From assembly GCA_965216955.1 (NCBI GenBank), contig CBDCGV010000016.1:186001-250000 (forward strand): a stretch of DNA of 64,000 nt, read 5' to 3'. The notes beneath the pieces were generated by a model, which was not told where the DNA came from, searched no databases, and saw only the letters and a list, made by a program, of their open reading frames with translations. The DNA comes from CBDCGV01 sp965216955. Its GTDB lineage: Bacteria > Bacteroidota > Bacteroidia > Chitinophagales > JADIYW01. This document shows positions 34,601 through 40,600 of this stretch, piece after piece (position 1 is the stretch's first letter; every line of letters starts with the position of its first letter). A program made the position numbers and the translations under genes.

Positions 34601-37600
34601 ATATAATCACTTGTGTACTATCGGCAGGAGAAGTACATCCATCTACTGTTACTGTCACATAGTAATAACCTGTATCTGCTAAAGTAACATCTAACAAAAT
34701 AGGATCTTCATCTGTTGAAGTATAACCATTTGGTCCAGTCCAGAAGTACTGCGCACCAAGAATACTTGGATCTGCATATAACTCAATATTCTCTCCCTCA
34801 CAAACAGGACCACTATTCGTAGCCTCAGGTGCAGGTGGGATTGGTAAAAGTTCTACCGTAGTACAAGCTTGCGGAGATGTACAATCATCTATAGTTACTG
34901 TTAAACAGTAATCTCCAGCTACCGCTGGATCTACCCATGGATCTCTTAATCCAGATGTAAAGCCATTTGGACCCGTCCATGTATAAACATCTGCAATTAC
35001 ATTTGCAAACAATTGAACACTATCGCCTTCACAAACAGGTCCTCCATTTGTTGGGATCGGTTCATCAGGAATCTCTGTAACCTCTACTAAAGTACAAGCT
35101 TCTTCAGATACGCAACCATTATCGTATGCCACTACACAATAATCCCCAACATCTGTTAATTGAACATTGGTAAGTACAGGGTTGAACGCTGTTGAAGTAT
35201 AGCCATCAGGACCACTCCATAAAACACTATCGGTACCAGCAGCAGCATTAGCCATTAATTGTATATCTTCTCCTTCACACTGAGGACTATCGTCTGTAGG
35301 TGCAGGCGTTTCAGGTGTTGGATAAATAATTACTGTTGTAGCAGCAGATGCCGGAGATACACAACCATCAATTGCAATGGTTACTGTATAATCACCAGCG
35401 TTACTTAATACTGCGCCAATCAATACTGGGTTTTGTTCTGTCGAAGTGAAACTACTTGGTCCACTCCAACTATATGTTGCACCCGCTACCGTTGGGCTTG
35501 CAAACAACTGTAAATCTTCTCCTTCACAAATTGGAGTATTATTTGTTGCCACTGGTGCCGGTGGTATTGGTAAAATTTCTACTGTTGTACATCCCTGTGG
35601 AGAAGTACAATCATCTATGGTTACAGTTAAACAGTAATCTCCAGCCATCGCAGGATCTACCCAAGGCTCTCTTAAGCCAGATGTAAATCCACCAGGCCCA
35701 GTCCAACTGTAAACATCTGCTACTACGTTTGCAAATAATTGAACACTATCACCATCACATACCGGACCACTATTTGTTGGTAGTGGTTGTTCTGGTATTG
35801 GTGTTACTTCTACTAAAGTACATTCTTCTTCAGACACACAACCGTTGTCATATGCTACTACACAATAATCTCCTGCATCTATTAATTGTACATTCGTTAA
35901 TAATGGATTTTCTAATGTTGAAGTATATCCATCAGGACCTGTCCATCTAACACTATCAAAACCAGCAGGCGGATTCGCCGTTAACTGTATATCTTCTCCC
36001 TCACACTGCGGACTATCATCCGTAGGCGCAGGTGTACCAGGAATTGGGTGTATCACTACTGTTGTTGCAGCTGAAGCAGGAGACACACAACCATCTATGG
36101 TAATGGTTACGGTATAGTCACCAGCATGATCAGCTATTGTTGCTCCAATAATTGTTGGGTTTTGCTCTGTTGAAGCGAAGCTATTTGGTCCACTCCAACT
36201 ATAGGTTGCCCCAGCTACTGTTGGGCTTGCAAACAACTGTAAATCTTCACCATCACAAATCGGTCCATTGTTTGTTGCCACTGGTGCTGGAGGTATTGGT
36301 AAAATCTCCACTGTTGTAAAGCCAGTATCTGACACACAACCTGATGTTGTAAGGATTAAGCCATACTCACCAGCTACTGCTGGAGTTACCCATGGGTTTT
36401 GATCTGCTGAACTGAACCCACTAGGTCCGAACCATGAATAACTATCGGCATTCGCCATTGCAAATAATTGCACACTATCACCTTCGCATACCGGACCACC
36501 ATTAGTTGGGAACGGTGCATCTTCAGGAGATATAATTGTAATAACAGTACATGAGTCTTCTGTCGTAGGACAACCATTGTAATACGCAGTAATACAATAT
36601 TCCCCACTCATGTCTGCTGTTGTATTTCTTATAATAGGGTTCATTAATGTAGAAGTGAAGGTCAAAGGACCATCCCAAACTACACTATCTGCTCCAGCAG
36701 CACCTCCAAATAATTGAATACTATCTCCCTCACAAACAGGTCCATTATTAGTAGGTGTCGGATTTGGAGGTGTTGGATAAATTGTTACGTTTGTAACTCC
36801 TGTATCTACCGCCGTACAAGTGATTGAAGAGCCATTAGGCAAAGTAAATATTTTAGTAATTGTTACTCGATACTCTCCTGTATCGGCAACCGTTACTGGG
36901 AAGATTTCAGGATCTTCTTCTGTTGAACTAAAGCCATTTGGACCAGTCCAGAAATAGGTTGCTCCTGGAACCGATGGATTCGCTTGCAATTGTATTAATT
37001 CTCCTTCACAAACAGGGCCCGTATTATCTGCCCATACCGTATCCGTAACAATAATTACTGTTAAATCAACCGATACAACACTATCACAACCGTAAATATT
37101 GGTCAATGTAATTTGATAAAATCCGGTTGTATCTAATACCGTTGTTCCAACCACTAAGCTATCTCCATCACAAATTGCTATTTCAAGATCTACAGAATCT
37201 GCAGGTAGCAACCTTGTTATTGTTTTAATTATGCTATCGCAACCATTTGGACCTACGCCAACAATGGTATCAATCTCGATTAAGTAATCTGGTTCCGTTG
37301 TACTTACACAAATAGAGTCATACTCTGTAAGCTTGCCATCACACTCACAAGGAGCCGAAGGATATTCAACCGTTTCAGTAACAGCATTAGAAGTACAACC
37401 ATCTGACAATCTTCTCAAGAAAAGATTTGAATAAGTTCCTGCACTAAGGTTCAACAAAAATATTTGCCCAAATGCATCAGCCGTAACATTCAAATTGGTA
37501 GTTATTGCCGTTCCTGAAGGGAATGGACTAAACACATAAGAAAGCGCATAGCTTTGTCCCGGTTGAGCTCCATAAACAGTTATTGTACCATTAGATAAAC

Positions 37601-40600
37601 AATCATCAAATGTAGATGTTGAAGTAATAAATAAACCTGAAGGATCTGTCAATTCAGCATCTACAGGATTTGATTTACAAGTTGGATTTCCTGGAAGTGC
37701 AATGGTAATATTATCATATAACCCTGCACCCAAGTTGTCTATATATATTTTTCCGTCACCAATAAAACTTCTAATTGTAACCATGAAAGGAATTCCATTC
37801 AATTCATATTCAACAATGTAATCGGTTCCAGGGGCCAACGGTGTTGGTTCTAAAATAATTCTTCCGTCTGACACATTACATCCTGTAGGCAACACTCTTC
37901 CATCTAAAGCCAAAGTTGGAGCTCCAGGATTACCAATCGTTGCCTCTGTTTCATTAGAAGTACAACCATCGTGATTAGGATCAACATCTACTGCTTTTAT
38001 TTCAGTATAATCTCCAGTCGCCAAACCAGTAAATACTGCATTACCACTTCCATTAGCCGTAACACTAGTATAATTTAACGGTGTAATTCCATTATATAAC
38101 ATGGTTATATCATATACGTTTCCAGGTGTCAATCCTTGTACCGTAATACTACCCGTGCCACCACAAGTAGCCGGATTGGTAGGTGTAGCAGTGATGACTA
38201 AGTTATCTTGAGGTATAGTGGCTTGGAATGGATCACTAAAACATCCATTAAGACTCACGACCATATTTGTATAGTCTCCCGCTGGTAAATTCGACAAAGT
38301 AATTAAACCAGTCGCATCCGAAGTTGCAGTCGTATTTACAGTTGCACCACCATTATATTGATACGATATATTATACGTTGTAGAAGCCTGTAAACTAGTC
38401 CCTGAAATAGTAATCGTTCCATCGTCCGCTCCACAATTCGTTTCTGCATTAGGTGTAGCATTTAAATTTGGAATTTCAGGCTCTGTAATAATAGCCGATA
38501 CTTCGTTTGATTTACAACTAGAAGGATTCGTTACTGAAATCATGGTATAATCACCAGGTGCCAGATTATTTAAAGTAATTAAGCCTCCTGCTGCTGTAAC
38601 ATTTCTTGTTTGAATGGCTCCTCCATCATAACTATAACGAACTACATAGTTTGTTCCATTAACAATGTTAATACCAGACAACTCAATTACTCCCGTTTGA
38701 TGCGCTGCATCACAACCCGAAGCTGGAGATGTTGACTCAACCTGAATAGCCACTGATTCTGGAGCTATTAGTATTTCTTCGACTTCATTAGATGCACAGT
38801 TAGAGCTTCTATCAACGTACTTGATTGCCGTATAACTTCCCGCCGCTAATGAAGAAATGGTATGTGTTCCTCCAGCATCAGAAGAAACCGTTAATGGTCC
38901 TACTGCTGTTCCTTCAAATGTATAAGTCAAGTCATAAGACGTAACAGGATCTAATCCAGAAATGGTAATCGAACCATTCGACACCACACAACTTGTTGGG
39001 TTAACCTTACTTTGAACCTCTATTACCGGAGCACCCGGATCAGAAAACTCAAAAGTAAGATTATTAGATGTACATACATCTGTACTTACATTAAAGTCTG
39101 TATAATTCCCTGCTAATAAACCATCCAAAGTGAACGTTCCATCCGCTTCGGCTGTAATTGAAGTGGTCACCGTACTTCCATTTACAACATAAGAAAGGTC
39201 GTACGTTCCTCCCGGAGCTAACCCACTTATTGTTACCTCTGCATCGGCAGCACCACACTCAGAAGGATTAATCAGTCTTGTTAATTGAATATTCAATCTA
39301 GGCCCTTCAAAAATAGTAGCATTGCCAACGTTTTGGCTACATCCATCAAGCCTTATTATAATATTATTGTAATTACCAGGTGCTAAATCAGCAATAGTAA
39401 TTGTTCCGTTTACATCTGCTAAAAAGTCTGCAGGCCCAATAGTATCACCTTCAAACTCATAAGAAACTTCATAAGTTTCTAAAGAATTAAGCCCTTCGAT
39501 AATAATGCTTCCTGTTCCTCCACATAGGTCCGGATTATCAGCAGATATAGCACTTATAACAGGACTTGGGTTAATATCTATTTGTACTACATCGGACAAA
39601 GAGAAACAAGGTCCGTTTCCATCAGGATCTTCAATGGTCAATGTAAGCGTTACACCACCATTAGCAATATCTTGCATACTTGGATAGTAGATTGGCTGGA
39701 TAACTCTATCGTCGCTAAATCCACCGTCTGTAGGCGTTGTCCATAAAAGTCTTGTAAAATTACCTGTAATTGAAGCTCCATCTAATAAAATTCCTGCTGT
39801 TGCATCATCAGAACAAACCGTTTTATTCGGGCCTGCTTCTACGACAACGGTATCGGGACAATTACAATCCACAGTGGTAACTGTTAAGTCAACTTCCTCT
39901 ACTTCACAATCTGTAGTAATGGTTACACTTATGTCCCAATCAGCAGACACTACCGGTGTACTTACAGACACTTCGCTAGTTCCCATACCTGAAAGTACCG
40001 TCCAACCAGCAGGGAACGTCCAATCGTAAGTTGCTCCACTAACTGTATCAACAGATAATGCCATAGGAGAAAAATTGGTACAAACAAACCTGCAATAATT
40101 AGCACTTGAAACATCATTATCAGGATTAATATCTAATACGGAAGCCGTGCTTATTTCAGCTACATTTAAGAAGGCACTACCTGCAATCATCGTTCCTGTA
40201 ACCGTCAGCGTTCTGGTTTGCCCTACATTTAAAGTACCAACGTTCCAAACACCTGTTGCGGTATCATAAGCGGGGTCTGAAGATACCAAGAATGCCAAGT
40301 TAGATGGCATAGGATCTACTACTACCGCATCCGTTACATTTGTTGGTCCATTGTTTGAAGCCACTATAGTATAAGTTAATTGGTTGCCACTTACTGACAC
40401 CGATTTCTCAACCCCTAGATCAGTAGCTTTAACCTCTACTTCTATTCCTACACCAGATACATTATTAATAAGAATGGTATCTTTTACAGTTGTCGTACTT
40501 ATTAGTGCCTCGTTCAAGAAAAACCCGGTAGTATCAGCTCGCGCCTGAATGGTAATCAATTCAAAACCATTTAATGTTCCTATTGTCCATACTCCGGTTC

